This document shows, piece by piece, positions 40,553-49,627 of a stretch of DNA of 64,000 bases; positions within the stretch are counted from its first letter, which is position 1, and every line of letters starts with the position of its first letter. The notes under the pieces are model-generated. The model did no database searches. It was not told the origin of the DNA and worked only from the letters and a program-made list of their open reading frames with translations. Origin of the DNA: Stenotrophomonas sp. BIGb0135 (GTDB lineage: Bacteria > Pseudomonadota > Gammaproteobacteria > Xanthomonadales > Xanthomonadaceae); NCBI RefSeq assembly GCF_024810105.1, contig NZ_JANUDX010000011.1:1-64000 (forward strand), read 5' to 3'. Position numbers and translations under genes: made by a program.

Positions 40553-42484
40553 TCAGTCGCGGGGCCCGGTCGCCGCCTCGGTGGTAGCCGGGTGGGGCCG
40601 CGCCGGCTCCGGCCGCGGCGGTGTCCACGGCAGCGGTCGGCTGCCGGCCAGCGTCACCCAGCCCAGCACCTGCGCTTCGGTCGGATCGTGCAGCACGCTG
40701 TACAGGTCGACCTCGCTGCCGGTGGCTGCGCCCCAGAGGCAGGCCCAGGCGTTGCGGCCGCTGCGGCGCGCGCTCTGCAGGGCGCGGTCGGCCGCGCGCA
40801 GGCTGTCGTCCAGGTGCGCGGGTTGGTCGGCGAACAACGGCAGCGGGGCCAGGCCCAGGCTGGCGCTGAGGGTGATCGGCTGCCCGGGGCGGGTGTCCAC
40901 CAGCAGGTGCTCGATGCGGGTGCGCAGGTGGTTGGCCAGCGCCTGCGCGGCGGCCTCGGAGGTGTCGTGGCGCGCGACCAGGAACCGGGTGCCGCCCCAG
41001 CGGGCCACCAGGTCGCCGCGGTCCACGGCGCTGCGCAGGCAGCGCGCCACCGCGCGCAGTACCGCATCGCCGCCCGCCTGGCCGTGGCGGTCGTTGAGTG
41101 CCTGGAAGTCGTCGATCTCCAGCAGCAGCAGCGCACTGCGCCGCTGGCCCGATGGCCGGGCATCGCCCAGCAGGCGTTCGGCCTCGTGCCGGCTGGGCAG
41201 CCCGGTGACCGCATCGGTCCGGCTCAGCGCCGCCAGTTCGTGGCGCTGGCGGCGCAGGCGCAGGATCAGGACGGCCGCGATCGCCAGTACCGCCAGCAGC
41301 GCGGCCACCGCGCTGTTGCGGACCACCCGCACCCGTCCCAGGTCCTGTTCGGCGTTGACCTCGGCCGGTGCGATGTGGCGCTCGGCGCTGGCCTGCAGCC
41401 TGGCCAGGCGGTTGAGGGTGTCGCCCTTGCTGCGCGCCTGGTCCAGGTCGCGCGCCTGGCGGGCCACCTGCAGCGCCTGCTGGCGCAGGCCGAGCAGCGT
41501 GTAGGCATCGCCGAGCACATCCAGGCCATGGCGGATCTCATCGGTGAAGTGGCCGCTGTCGGCCAGCGCCTGCGCCTGTTCGGCCAGGGCCAGGCCCTGG
41601 GCGGCCTGGCCGCGGTCGAGCGCCACCCGGGCCAGGCGCTGCAGGGTGATGATCCGGCCCTGCGCGTCCTGCGTCGTCTGCCAGGCCAGGGCCTGGTCCA
41701 GCCCCTTCTGGGCCCGGTCCAGTTCGCCGCGCACGCGCTGGATCTCGGCGCGGTGGCTGCCGATGCGGTGCATCAGCAGCTCCTGGCCGTTGAGCCGTGC
41801 GCCGATCGCGGCCGCACGATCGAAGGCGGTCTGCGCCTCTTCGTAGCGTTGCATCGACAGCAGCGCATAACCGACGTTGTAGTGGATCAACAGGTCGCCC
41901 GGGTTGGGCGGCCGGCGCAGGTGCTCGCTCAGCGCGGCGGCCTTCTGCAGGTAGGTCAGCGCGCCCTGGGCATCGCCCATCGCATCGCCGCGGATCATCG
42001 CGATCTGCATCAGCGCGCTGATCTGGCCGTGCACGTCGCGGGTGCGTACCGCATCGTCGAGCAGGGTGCGGGTCAGCTCCAGGGCCTGGGCCTGGTCGCC
42101 GCGCCACAGCAGCAGGTGCGCGGCCAGCGCACGTGCGCGCTGGGTGTCCTCGGCGCTGGCATCGGCGCGTGCGGCGGCGGCCAGCAGGCGCTCGGGCAGG
42201 CCCTCGGTCTGCGCCAGGCGGCCCTGCGAACGCAGCGCCATGCCCAGGCAGCCGATCGCCCCGATCTCCACCGAGGTGGGCAGCGTCGGTCGCGCCAGCA
42301 ATGCCGTGGCGATCTGCAGCGATGTCTCCGGGGTGCTGGCCAGCAGGGCATTGCACTGCTCCACCTGGGCGATCAACGGCCGCCCATCGCCCGGGCGCTG
42401 TGCCTGCGCAGGCAAGGTGGAAACGGCAAGGGCAACGCACAGCAGCGCAGGCAGACTGCGCCGGACACGCGACAAGCAGTTCAT
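40553..42484 (-). CDS. TPR-type sensor with degenerate GGDEF domain
   Basis: A 643-residue membrane protein. A signal peptide (residues about 1-28) leads to a periplasmic helical-repeat region (about 30-365; TPR-like pairs such as HYNVGYALLSMQRYEEAQTAF). One transmembrane helix follows (NSAVAALLAVLAIAAVLILRL), then a cytoplasmic GGDEF domain (about 420-575). The domain is recognisable (SRTDAVTGLPSRHEAERLL), but its active-site motif reads GGTRF instead of GGDEF, and the inhibitory site reads DRGD instead of RxxD. It probably cannot make cyclic di-GMP. It is convergent with the OmpA gene, separated by only 12 bases. The ATG at 42484 gives the best signal peptide; 42496 is possible. Confidence 0.85.
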   Translation of the reverse strand: MNCLSRVRRSLPALLCVALAVSTLPAQAQRPGDGRPLIAQVEQCNALLASTPETSLQIATALLARPTLPTSVEIGAIGCLGMALRSQGRLAQTEGLPERLLAAAARADASAEDTQRARALAAHLLLWRGDQAQALELTRTLLDDAVRTRDVHGQISALMQIAMIRGDAMGDAQGALTYLQKAAALSEHLRRPPNPGDLLIHYNVGYALLSMQRYEEAQTAFDRAAAIGARLNGQELLMHRIGSHRAEIQRVRGELDRAQKGLDQALAWQTTQDAQGRIITLQRLARVALDRGQAAQGLALAEQAQALADSGHFTDEIRHGLDVLGDAYTLLGLRQQALQVARQARDLDQARSKGDTLNRLARLQASAERHIAPAEVNAEQDLGRVRVVRNSAVAALLAVLAIAAVLILRLRRQRHELAALSRTDAVTGLPSRHEAERLLGDARPSGQRRSALLLLEIDDFQALNDRHGQAGGDAVLRAVARCLRSAVDRGDLVARWGGTRFLVARHDTSEAAAQALANHLRTRIEHLLVDTRPGQPITLSASLGLAPLPLFADQPAHLDDSLRAADRALQSARRSGRNAWACLWGAATGSEVDLYSVLHDPTEAQVLGWVTLAGSRPLPWTPPRPEPARPHPATTEAATGPRD

Positions 42485-42633
42485 GGTCCACAACATCCTG
42501 GCGGCGATCCGGCGGAGGCGGGCGTGGCGGCGAGAAGGCTGCCGCCAATCGGGGGATGCCGGATCGTGGAAGGCTAATATACCGGCGTTGTCGACAAAAC
42601 TTGACGCTTCTGGCCCGTTCGGACCCGCCGTAC

Positions 42634-44001
42634 ATGCCGATTACCCCGTTCTCCTCCCTCCTTGACGATGCGCCTGGCGCGGCCACACCGGGCCTGGGCG
42701 AGCGCACCGACGCCATGTTGCGCGGCCTCTGGCTGCTGGTGGCGGCCTTCCACCTGCTGACCGCCAGCTGGTTGCTGCTGCGCCTGGGCGACGGAGTGGA
42801 CACCCTGGTCCTGGCCCTGGCCGGGGCGCACCTGGCGGTGTGCGTGGGCTGCCTGGTCGAGCAGCGGCGCGGCCGTGGGGTGCGTGCGGCGACGCTGTTC
42901 GTGGTCGGCCAGTTGCTGCTGCTGTCGGTGACCGAAGGCTATTGGGGCCTGGCGTCGCTGTCGCGGGTCCAACTCGTGCAGGTGGTGCCGGTGCTGCTGG
43001 TGGCGGCGCTGCTGGGCGCGGCGCCGTTGCGCTGGGCCACGCTCTGGGCGTGCCTGGCGATGCTGCTGGGTGCCTGGATCGACCTGGCCGGCATCCTGTT
43101 CCGCCCCGACCGCGTCGCGCACGTGGTCACCGATCTGGGCGTGTGCGTGTTCGGCTGCGTACTGGTGGCCTGGCTGCTGCACCACAGCGTCACCGGCCTG
43201 CGTGAGAGCCTGCAGGTGGCGCGGCAGCACGGCGTCGAGCTGGCGCGCAAGCGCGATGAGCTGCAGCTGGAAATGCAGGAGAAGGAGCGCTCGCGCGACC
43301 AGCTGGTGCACGCGATGAAAATGGAAAACGTGGGCCGGCTGGCCAGCGGCATCGCGCATGACTTCAACCACCTGCTGGCGCTGGTGCACGGGTACGTGGG
43401 CAAGGCGCGCCGCGCGCCCGATCCGGCGACCGTGGCCGAGGCATTGCAGGGCATCGACTCGGCCGCCCGCCGGGCCAGCGCGGTCAGCCGGCGGCTGCTG
43501 GATTTCAGCCGGCTGGAGGCCAGCCGGCCGCAGCTGCTCGATGCCGCCGCGACCATCGACGCGATGGCGCCGACGCTGCGCCAGGTCTTCGGCGAGAGCG
43601 TCCACTGCCATGTCGATAGCGGCCAGGTGCAGTGCCGCGTCCACTTCGACCCGGCGCAGCTGGAATCGATCCTGCTCAGCCTGGCGGTCAACGCCGGCCA
43701 GGCGATGCCCGAGGGGGGGCGCTTCGCGCTGCGGCTGGGGTGGTTGCCCGACGCCGGCGAGCTGTCGATACAGGCCGCCGACACCGGCCTGGGCATGAGC
43801 GAGGAGGTCCGGGCGCGCTGCCTGGAACCCTTCTTCACCACCAAGCCGGTCGGGCAGGGCACCGGGCTGGGGCTGGCCGTCAGCGCCAGCCTGGTGGCGG
43901 CCGCCGGTGGCCGCATCGAGGTGGAAAGCCGGCTTGGCCATGGCACCTGCGTGGACATCCGCCTGCCGGCGCGCGCTGCCCCTGTCGAGCAAGCGTCGTG
44001 A
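42634..44001 (+). CDS. Membrane histidine kinase
   Basis: A 455-residue sensor kinase. About six hydrophobic helices (residues 28-190) form a MASE-like membrane sensor. A coiled linker (LARKRDELQLEMQEKERSR) follows, then the phospho-acceptor site GIAHDFNHLLA (His242), and an HATPase domain with the N box (AVNAGQAM), DTGLGM and FFTTKPVGQGTGLGLA. There is no receiver domain. It ends 33 bases before the CrbS-type hybrid kinase, so the two are probably cotranscribed; it may feed the same regulator. The divergent gap to the GGDEF gene contains a TAATAT (42575-42580) that could be a promoter. The ATG at 42634 lacks a strong ribosome-binding site. Confidence 0.87.
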   Translation: MPITPFSSLLDDAPGAATPGLGERTDAMLRGLWLLVAAFHLLTASWLLLRLGDGVDTLVLALAGAHLAVCVGCLVEQRRGRGVRAATLFVVGQLLLLSVTEGYWGLASLSRVQLVQVVPVLLVAALLGAAPLRWATLWACLAMLLGAWIDLAGILFRPDRVAHVVTDLGVCVFGCVLVAWLLHHSVTGLRESLQVARQHGVELARKRDELQLEMQEKERSRDQLVHAMKMENVGRLASGIAHDFNHLLALVHGYVGKARRAPDPATVAEALQGIDSAARRASAVSRRLLDFSRLEASRPQLLDAAATIDAMAPTLRQVFGESVHCHVDSGQVQCRVHFDPAQLESILLSLAVNAGQAMPEGGRFALRLGWLPDAGELSIQAADTGLGMSEEVRARCLEPFFTTKPVGQGTGLGLAVSASLVAAAGGRIEVESRLGHGTCVDIRLPARAAPVEQAS

Positions 44002-44034
44002 TCTACTAGCGGTCTGCTCGCACGGAATCATCCC

Positions 44035-47000
44035 GTGGTCTCCAGTTGGATCCTGCTGTTGGTATCGGTGGCCTACGCCGCGCTGTTGTTCGGCGTGGCG
44101 TGGTGGGGCGACCGTCGCCCGATGTACCCGGACCGGCCGTGGCTGCGCCCGGTGGTCTACAGCCTGGCGCTGGCGGTGTACTGCTCGTCGTGGACGTTCT
44201 ACGGCGCGGTCGGCACCGCGGTGCGCAACGGCATCGGCTACCTGCCGATCTACCTGGGGCCGTTGCTGCTGTGGCTGTTCGGCTGGCGCATCATCGAACG
44301 CCTGGCGCTGGTCGCGCGCAGCCAGAACGTGGTGTCCATCGCCGACTTCATCTCCTCCCGCTTCGGGCGCTCGCGGCGGCTGGCCGCGCTGGTGGCGGTG
44401 ATCGCGCTGATCGGCATCGTGCCGTACCTGGCGCTGCAGTACAAAGCGGTGGCGATGAGCCTGCAGGTGCTCACCGGCAACGTCGGGCCGACCGGTTTCT
44501 TCACCGATCCGGCGCTGTACGTGGCGCTGCTGATGGCGCTGTTCGCCACGCTGTTCGGCACCCGCCAGGTGGACGCCACCGAGCACCACCACGGCATGAT
44601 GCTGGCCATCGCGCTGGAATCGATGATCAAGCTGATCGCGATGGTCGCGCTCGGCCTGTTCGCCTACCTGTGGCTCAACGACCACACCGATGCGGTGCTG
44701 CAGTCCGCGCACACGCTGTTCAGTGGGTTGCCGCCGGTGGGCTTCATCTCGCAGACCCTGCTCAGCTTCCTGGCGATCATCTGCCTGCCGCGCCAGTTCC
44801 ACGTGGCCGTGGTGGAGTGCGGCGACGTGCGCGACATCCGCCGCGCGCGCTGGATGTTCGGTGCGTACCTGGTGATCATCTCGGCGATGGTGATCCCGAT
44901 CGCCACCGCCGGCGTCACCCTGTTCGGCACCGGTGGCAGCGTCGCCGACGACAGCATGGTGCTGGCCCTGCCGCTGGCCGAGGGCCGCAAGTTCCTGGCG
45001 CTGGTGGCCTACGTGGGCGGCTTCTCGGCGGCCACCGGCATGGTCATCGTGGCCTCCATCGCGCTGGCCACCATGGTCAGCAACGACCTGGTGATGCCGG
45101 TGCTGCTGCGCCGCAGTGGCGACCACCAGGAAGCGGCCGACGTCGCCTCGCGCGTGCTGTGGATCCGCCGCACCGCGATCCTGCTGCTGGCACTGGTCGC
45201 CTACAGCTACTACCGCGGCAGCAGCAACGACAGCACCCTGGCCTCCTACGGGCTGATGGCGTTCGCCGCGGTGGCCCAGTTCGCGCCCGGGCTGATCGGC
45301 GGCCTGTACTGGCGCGGCGCCAGCCGGCGGGGCGTGGAGGTGGGCATGCTGCTCGGCTTCGGCACCTGGGTGTACACCCTGCTGTTGCCGGCGTTGACCC
45401 ACGCCGGCTGGATGGACGCGACGTGGCTGGTGCAGGGGCCGTTCGGCATCGCCTGGCTGCAGCCGCAGCACCTGTTCGGCATGAGCGGCTGGGATCCGCT
45501 GACCCATGGCACGTTCTGGTCGCTGCTGGTCAATGTGGCGGCGATGCTGCTGGTCTCGGTGCGCTGGCGCCCGGGCGTGGACGAGCGCCTGCGCGCGGCG
45601 CCGTTCCTGGACCCGTACGCGCAGCGGCCCTCGGTGGCCGGCGCGTGGCCGGGCCATGTGCACGTGGAAGACCTGCTGGCGCTGGCCTCGCGGGTGGTGG
45701 GGGACCGGCACGCGCGGCGTTCGTTCCTGGAGCAGGCCCAGTCGATGGGCCGCGAACTGCAGGCCTCGGCGCCGGCCGACCGCGCCTGGGTGCAGTTCAC
45801 CGAGCGCCTGCTCGCCGCCTCGATCGGCGCGGCCTCGGCGCGCCTGCTGCTGACCAGCCTGTTGCGCGGCTCGGGCATGGACCTGGGCGAAGTGGTGGCG
45901 GTGCTGGACGAGGCCGGGCAGGAACTGCGCTTCAACCGCGAGATCCTGTCCACCACCCTGGAGAACATCAGCGCCGGTGTCAGCGTGGTCGACCCGGACA
46001 TGCGCCTGACCGCGTGGAACCGCCGCTACCAGCAGATGTTCGGCTACCCCGACGGCATGCTTTACGTGGGCCGCCCGGTGGCCGACCTGATCCGCTACAA
46101 CGCCGAGCGCGGCGAGCTCGGCGAGGGCGACATCGAGGTGCAGATCAACCGCCGCATCGGCTACATGCGCGCCGGCTCGCCGCATATCTTCGAGCGCACC
46201 CGCAGCGACGGCAAGGTCATCGAGATGCGCGGGCAGGCGTTGCCCGGCGGTGGTTATGTCACCAGCTACAACGACATCACCGATTACAAGCATGCCGAGA
46301 AGGCGCTGCTGGAGGCCAACGAAACCTTGGAGCAGCGCGTGGCCGAGCGCTCGCACGAGGCCGAGGTGGCCCAGCAGTCCAAGACCCGCTTCCTGGCCGC
46401 GATCAGCCACGACGTGCTGCAGCCGTTGAACGCCGCACGCCTGTTCGCGTCGGCATTGCGCGAGAGCCACCACCACAACGAAGAGCAGCGGCATCTGGCC
46501 GAGCGCGTGGACGCTTCGCTGCGTGCCGCCGAAGAACTGCTGGACGGCCTGCTGGACGTGTCGCGGCTGGATGCCGGCGGATTGCACCCGGTGATCGGCG
46601 ATTTCGACGTCAGCCTGTTGATGCGCGAGCTGGCCGCGCAGTATTCACCGGTCGCGGCCGGCCGCGGGCTGCGCCTGGACCTGTTCGCGCGCCCGGCCTG
46701 GATCCGCAGCGATCGCCGCCTGTTGCGGCGCGTGCTGCAGAACTTCCTGGCCAATGCCTTGCGCTACACGCGGCAGGGCCGGATCGTGCTGGCGGTGCGG
46801 CATCGGGGCGACGAGGTGGAGCTGCAGGTCTGGGACACCGGGCCGGGCATTCCCGAGCACCACATGCAGCAGATCTTCGACGAGTTCCACCGCTACCAGC
46901 AGCCGTTCGACTGGGGCGAGCAGGGCCTGGGGCTGGGGCTGTCGATCTGCCAGCGCATCTCGCGCCTGCTCGACCACCGCCTCAATGCACGCAGCCGGGT

Positions 47001-47481
47001 GGGCAGTGGCAGCATGTTCTCGATCATGCTGCCCCGGGTGGAGGCGCCGGCCCTGCCCCAGGCCGCGGCCACCGCGCCCGCGCCACCGCCGCGCACCGAT
47101 TCGCTGGCCGGCATGCGGGTGCTGTGCGTGGACAACGACCAGGAGATCCTGGATGGCATGCGCGCGCTGCTCGGCCGCTGGCAGGTGGAGGTGATCACCG
47201 CCAGCACCGTGGACCAGGCGCTGGAAAAGGTGGATGCGCAGCCGGATGTCATGCTGGTGGACTACCACCTGCACGACCGCCTGGACGGGCTGGACACGCT
47301 GGTGGCGATGCGCGACAAGGCCGGCCGGGCGATTCCCGGGGCGTTGCTGACCGCCGACGGTCGCGACGAGTTGAAGCGGATGGCGCGTGAGCGGGGCTAT
47401 CGCCTGCTGACCAAGCCGATCAAACCGGCCTCCCTGCGTGCCTTCCTGGCCGCCTTCCACGCGCCGCGCGGCGACCTGTAG
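44035..47481 (+). CDS. crbS: Hybrid histidine kinase with sodium/solute symporter domain (CrbS type)
   Basis: A 1148-residue sensor starting with GTG. Residues about 1-500 form a PutP-like SLC5 transporter fold with 12-13 helices. A STAC-like linker (about 530-630), a PAS domain (about 640-765), a HisKA domain with His792 in AAISHDVLQPLN, an HATPase domain (LGLGLSICQRIS) and a C-terminal receiver with Asp1076 (MLVDYHLHD) follow. This order is that of CrbS and CbrA. CrbS with the LuxR-type CrbR controls acetyl-CoA synthetase in Vibrio and Pseudomonas; here a LuxR-type regulator and acs lie just downstream. CbrA pairs with an NtrC-type regulator, which is absent here. Confidence 0.87.
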   Translation: MVSSWILLLVSVAYAALLFGVAWWGDRRPMYPDRPWLRPVVYSLALAVYCSSWTFYGAVGTAVRNGIGYLPIYLGPLLLWLFGWRIIERLALVARSQNVVSIADFISSRFGRSRRLAALVAVIALIGIVPYLALQYKAVAMSLQVLTGNVGPTGFFTDPALYVALLMALFATLFGTRQVDATEHHHGMMLAIALESMIKLIAMVALGLFAYLWLNDHTDAVLQSAHTLFSGLPPVGFISQTLLSFLAIICLPRQFHVAVVECGDVRDIRRARWMFGAYLVIISAMVIPIATAGVTLFGTGGSVADDSMVLALPLAEGRKFLALVAYVGGFSAATGMVIVASIALATMVSNDLVMPVLLRRSGDHQEAADVASRVLWIRRTAILLLALVAYSYYRGSSNDSTLASYGLMAFAAVAQFAPGLIGGLYWRGASRRGVEVGMLLGFGTWVYTLLLPALTHAGWMDATWLVQGPFGIAWLQPQHLFGMSGWDPLTHGTFWSLLVNVAAMLLVSVRWRPGVDERLRAAPFLDPYAQRPSVAGAWPGHVHVEDLLALASRVVGDRHARRSFLEQAQSMGRELQASAPADRAWVQFTERLLAASIGAASARLLLTSLLRGSGMDLGEVVAVLDEAGQELRFNREILSTTLENISAGVSVVDPDMRLTAWNRRYQQMFGYPDGMLYVGRPVADLIRYNAERGELGEGDIEVQINRRIGYMRAGSPHIFERTRSDGKVIEMRGQALPGGGYVTSYNDITDYKHAEKALLEANETLEQRVAERSHEAEVAQQSKTRFLAAISHDVLQPLNAARLFASALRESHHHNEEQRHLAERVDASLRAAEELLDGLLDVSRLDAGGLHPVIGDFDVSLLMRELAAQYSPVAAGRGLRLDLFARPAWIRSDRRLLRRVLQNFLANALRYTRQGRIVLAVRHRGDEVELQVWDTGPGIPEHHMQQIFDEFHRYQQPFDWGEQGLGLGLSICQRISRLLDHRLNARSRVGSGSMFSIMLPRVEAPALPQAAATAPAPPPRTDSLAGMRVLCVDNDQEILDGMRALLGRWQVEVITASTVDQALEKVDAQPDVMLVDYHLHDRLDGLDTLVAMRDKAGRAIPGALLTADGRDELKRMARERGYRLLTKPIKPASLRAFLAAFHAPRGDL

Positions 47482-47504
47482 CCACGCGGCGCCGGGCCGC
47501 GCCG

Positions 47505-48089
47505 TCAGGCCATGGCGCCGCTGAGGTGTTCGTACAGGATGGTGGCGCCGATGATGATCAGGATGATGCCGCCGATGATCTCCGCGCGCTTGCCCACCAT
47601 GTTGCCGAGCACGCGGCCGAGCATGACCCCGGCGGTGACCATGCTGAAGGTGCACAGGCCGATGACCAGCGCCATCACCCCGATGTGCACATCCAGGAAG
47701 GCCAGGCCGATGCCGACCGCCATGGCGTCGATGCTGGTGGCGAAGCCGGTGACGGCCAGGCGCCAGAAGCCGTGATGCTTGCGGGTGTCCTCGTCTTCGT
47801 CCTCGTCGCCGTCATCGGGCCGGATGCCATTGATGATCATGTGCACGCCCAGCGCGCCGAGCAGGCCGAAGGCGATCCAGTGGTCGAATGCCTCGACGTA
47901 CTGCAGGGCGGCGCGGCCCAGCAGCCAGCCAATGATCGGGGTGATGGCTTCGATCACGCCGAAGATGAGACCGGCGCGCAACGCATCGGGGAACCGCGGC
48001 TTGCGCATGGCCGCGCCTTTGCCGATCGCCGCGGCGAAGGCATCGGTGGACATGGCAAAGCCGATCAACAGAATCGAGAGGGGGGACAT
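47505..48089 (-). CDS. mntP: Manganese efflux pump MntP
   Basis: A 194-residue inner-membrane protein with six helices in two related halves. The paired motifs [16 protein letters not shown] and [16 protein letters not shown] contain the acidic residues needed for Mn2+ export. The acidic loop GDEDEDEDT separates the halves. It protects the cell from excess manganese. The ATG at 48089 is chosen for the canonical start. A yybP-ykoY manganese riboswitch is visible upstream, as is usual for this gene. It lies between crbS and crbR on the minus strand and is functionally unrelated to them. Confidence 0.95.
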   Translation of the reverse strand: MSPLSILLIGFAMSTDAFAAAIGKGAAMRKPRFPDALRAGLIFGVIEAITPIIGWLLGRAALQYVEAFDHWIAFGLLGALGVHMIINGIRPDDGDEDEDEDTRKHHGFWRLAVTGFATSIDAMAVGIGLAFLDVHIGVMALVIGLCTFSMVTAGVMLGRVLGNMVGKRAEIIGGIILIIIGATILYEHLSGAMA

Positions 48090-48100
48090 GGGGACACGGC

Positions 48101-48144
48101 AGGTTGGGCAATGGCAGGCAACGGACCGCGCTCGCGCCCAACCT
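48101..48144 (-). promoter_or_regulatory. Inverted repeat between riboswitch and mntP start (expression platform)
   Basis: In the mRNA AGGTTGGGC (48144-48136) can pair perfectly with GCCCAACCT (48109-48101), 11 bases before the mntP ATG. No T run follows, so it more likely controls translation than termination. No clear Shine-Dalgarno sequence is visible. Confidence 0.5.
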
Positions 48145-48157
48145 GTCGTTGCGCACG

Positions 48158-48270
48158 CGGACCGCTGGTCTCGCCAACCATCATGGCTACCCGCACCACG
48201 GCGCACTGGCCGAGTATGTTGATGCGGGCAATTCCTGCAGCAGGAATCAGGCTACTCCCCAAGGGGACGC
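48158..48270 (-). ncRNA. yybP-ykoY manganese riboswitch aptamer
   Basis: The minus strand carries the hallmark conserved segments in order: GGGGAGTAGCC, then CATCAACATACTCGGCC, then GTAGCCATGATGG, then GGCGAGACC. This is the two-legged yybP-ykoY aptamer, which binds Mn2+ at the junction of its conserved loops and turns on mntP-type exporters. It sits about 75 bases before the mntP ATG on the same strand. The outer limits of the P1 stem are approximate. Confidence 0.92.
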
Positions 48271-48362
48271 GAAGCTTAGCACCGGGCCTGCGGATTGGAG
48301 CGTTCACCGGCAATTGCGCAGGCAACGCTGGATTTCATAGCCCCGGCTATAAGCCCAAGCGG

Positions 48363-48810
48363 GTAGATCCACGCCATGCGTGGATGCTTTTCGTTCCGGC
48401 ATCGCGCCATCCGTGGATGCTCTTCGTTCCGGCATCGCGCCATCCACGCGTGGCGTGGATCTACTCTTCTTCCGGCGGCAACACGATCTGTTCGTCGTCG
48501 ATCGCCAGTGGATGCTCCAATGCCGCAGGCTTCATAGCCCAATCGCGTAGATCCACGCCATGCGTGGATGCTCTTCGTTCCGGCATCGCGCCATCCACGC
48601 ATGGCGTGGATTTACTCTTCTTCCGGCGGCAACACGATCTGTTCGTCTTCGATCGCCAGTGGATGCTCCAATGCCGCAGGCGTCACAGCCCAATCGCGTA
48701 GATCCACGCCATGCGTGGATGCTCTCCGTTCCGGCATCGCGCCATCCACGCGTGGCGTGGATCTACTCTTCTTCCGGCGGCAACACGATCTGTTCGTCGT
48801 CGATCGCCAG
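48363..48810. repeat. 151-bp tandem repeats copying the crbR 3' end with REP palindromes
   Basis: The sequence starting tactcttcttccggcgg occurs at 48462, 48613 and 48764, exactly 151 bp apart. Only the last copy is the true end of crbR. Each copy keeps 47 bases encoding the last 15 codons (LAIDDEQIVLPPEEE) and stop of crbR, then a tggatgctccaatgccgcagg stretch and an inverted pair of GTAGATCCACGCC...GGCGTGGATCTAC palindromes. The middle copy differs slightly: its stop is TAA and it encodes LAIEDEQ. The outermost palindrome (from 48363) contains an extra 33-bp internal duplication. No other gene is in the stretch. Confidence 0.9.
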
Positions 48811-49428
48811 CTTGCCGGCCATCAGCACCGCCTGGGTGCGGTTGGTGACGCCGAGTTTGCGCAGGATCGCGGTGACGTGGGCCTTGATCGTCGCCTCGGA
48901 CACGTTGAGATCGTACGCGATCTGCTTGTTGAGCCGGCCGGCGCCGAGCATCTGCAGCACACGGAACTGCTGCGGGGTGAGCTCGCGCAGGCGCTGGCCG
49001 ATCTCGCGCTCCTCGCGCCCGGTCGGCGGCACGTTGTGCGCCTCCGGCGGGGCCCAGGTCTCGCCATCGAGGATGGTGCCCAAGGCGTGGCCGATGGTGT
49101 CCGAATCGGCGGATTTGGGGATGAAGCCGAACGCGCCATGGTCGAGCGCGCGGCGCATCACCGTGGCTTCCTCGCGCGCGGACACCACCACCACCGGCAG
49201 CTGCGGGTGCAGGGCGCGCATGTGCACCAGTGCATTGAAGCCCTGGGCACCGGGCATGTTGAGGTCCATCAGGACCAGGTCGGCATCGGTGTGCTGGTCG
49301 GCCAGCTGGTACAGCGCTTCCACGCTGTCGGCCTCGAACAGCTGCACGCCGGGGATGACGCGTTGCACGGCCCCGCGAAGGGCTTCGCGGAACAGCGGGT
49401 GGTCGTCGGCAATCAGGAGGGTTGTCAT
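48763..49428 (-). CDS. crbR: LuxR/NarL-type response regulator (CrbR type)
   Basis: A 221-residue two-domain regulator. The receiver starts TTLLIADDHPLFREAL and has phospho-acceptor Asp55 in LVLMDLNMPG, the switch region VVVSA and Lys in FIPKS. The C-terminal LuxR helix-turn-helix (about 150-210) includes LTPQQFRVLQMLGAG and NKQIAYDLNVSEATIKAHV. It lies upstream of acs on the same strand as in the CrbS/CrbR acetate-switch systems, and crbS is close by, so it probably activates acs when phosphorylated. ATG 49428 is the family-typical start; 49440 is an in-frame alternative. Neither has a clear ribosome-binding site. Its last 15 codons are duplicated in the downstream repeats. Confidence 0.88.
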   Translation of the reverse strand: MTTLLIADDHPLFREALRGAVQRVIPGVQLFEADSVEALYQLADQHTDADLVLMDLNMPGAQGFNALVHMRALHPQLPVVVVSAREEATVMRRALDHGAFGFIPKSADSDTIGHALGTILDGETWAPPEAHNVPPTGREEREIGQRLRELTPQQFRVLQMLGAGRLNKQIAYDLNVSEATIKAHVTAILRKLGVTNRTQAVLMAGKLAIDDEQIVLPPEEE

Positions 49429-49627
49429 GGTGGGGGCCATGTTGCGGAGGAATGCAGCGACGCAACGAAAAAGTGTAGCGAGGGGCCAGCCCCCTGAGTC
49501 AGGGGGCGGCCGCGAAGCGGCGGAATGCGGGTGCGGGTGAGGCCGGGCCCACGATCCGGTTGCGGAGGGTGGGCGCGGCAGCGCACATGCGCCGACGCGG
49601 TCCCATTCTGCGCCGGGTGCCGGAGGA

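Noticed and set aside
42574..46587. A 1337-codon frame antisense to the two histidine kinases
   Set aside because: It has Gln/His/Arg-rich shadow composition, and the plus-strand kinases are unambiguous.
44035..47481. CbrA instead of CrbS for the transporter-like kinase
   Set aside because: CbrA works with an NtrC-type regulator. Here the nearby regulator is LuxR-type and acs adjoins it, which fits CrbS/CrbR better. The distinction is not absolute.
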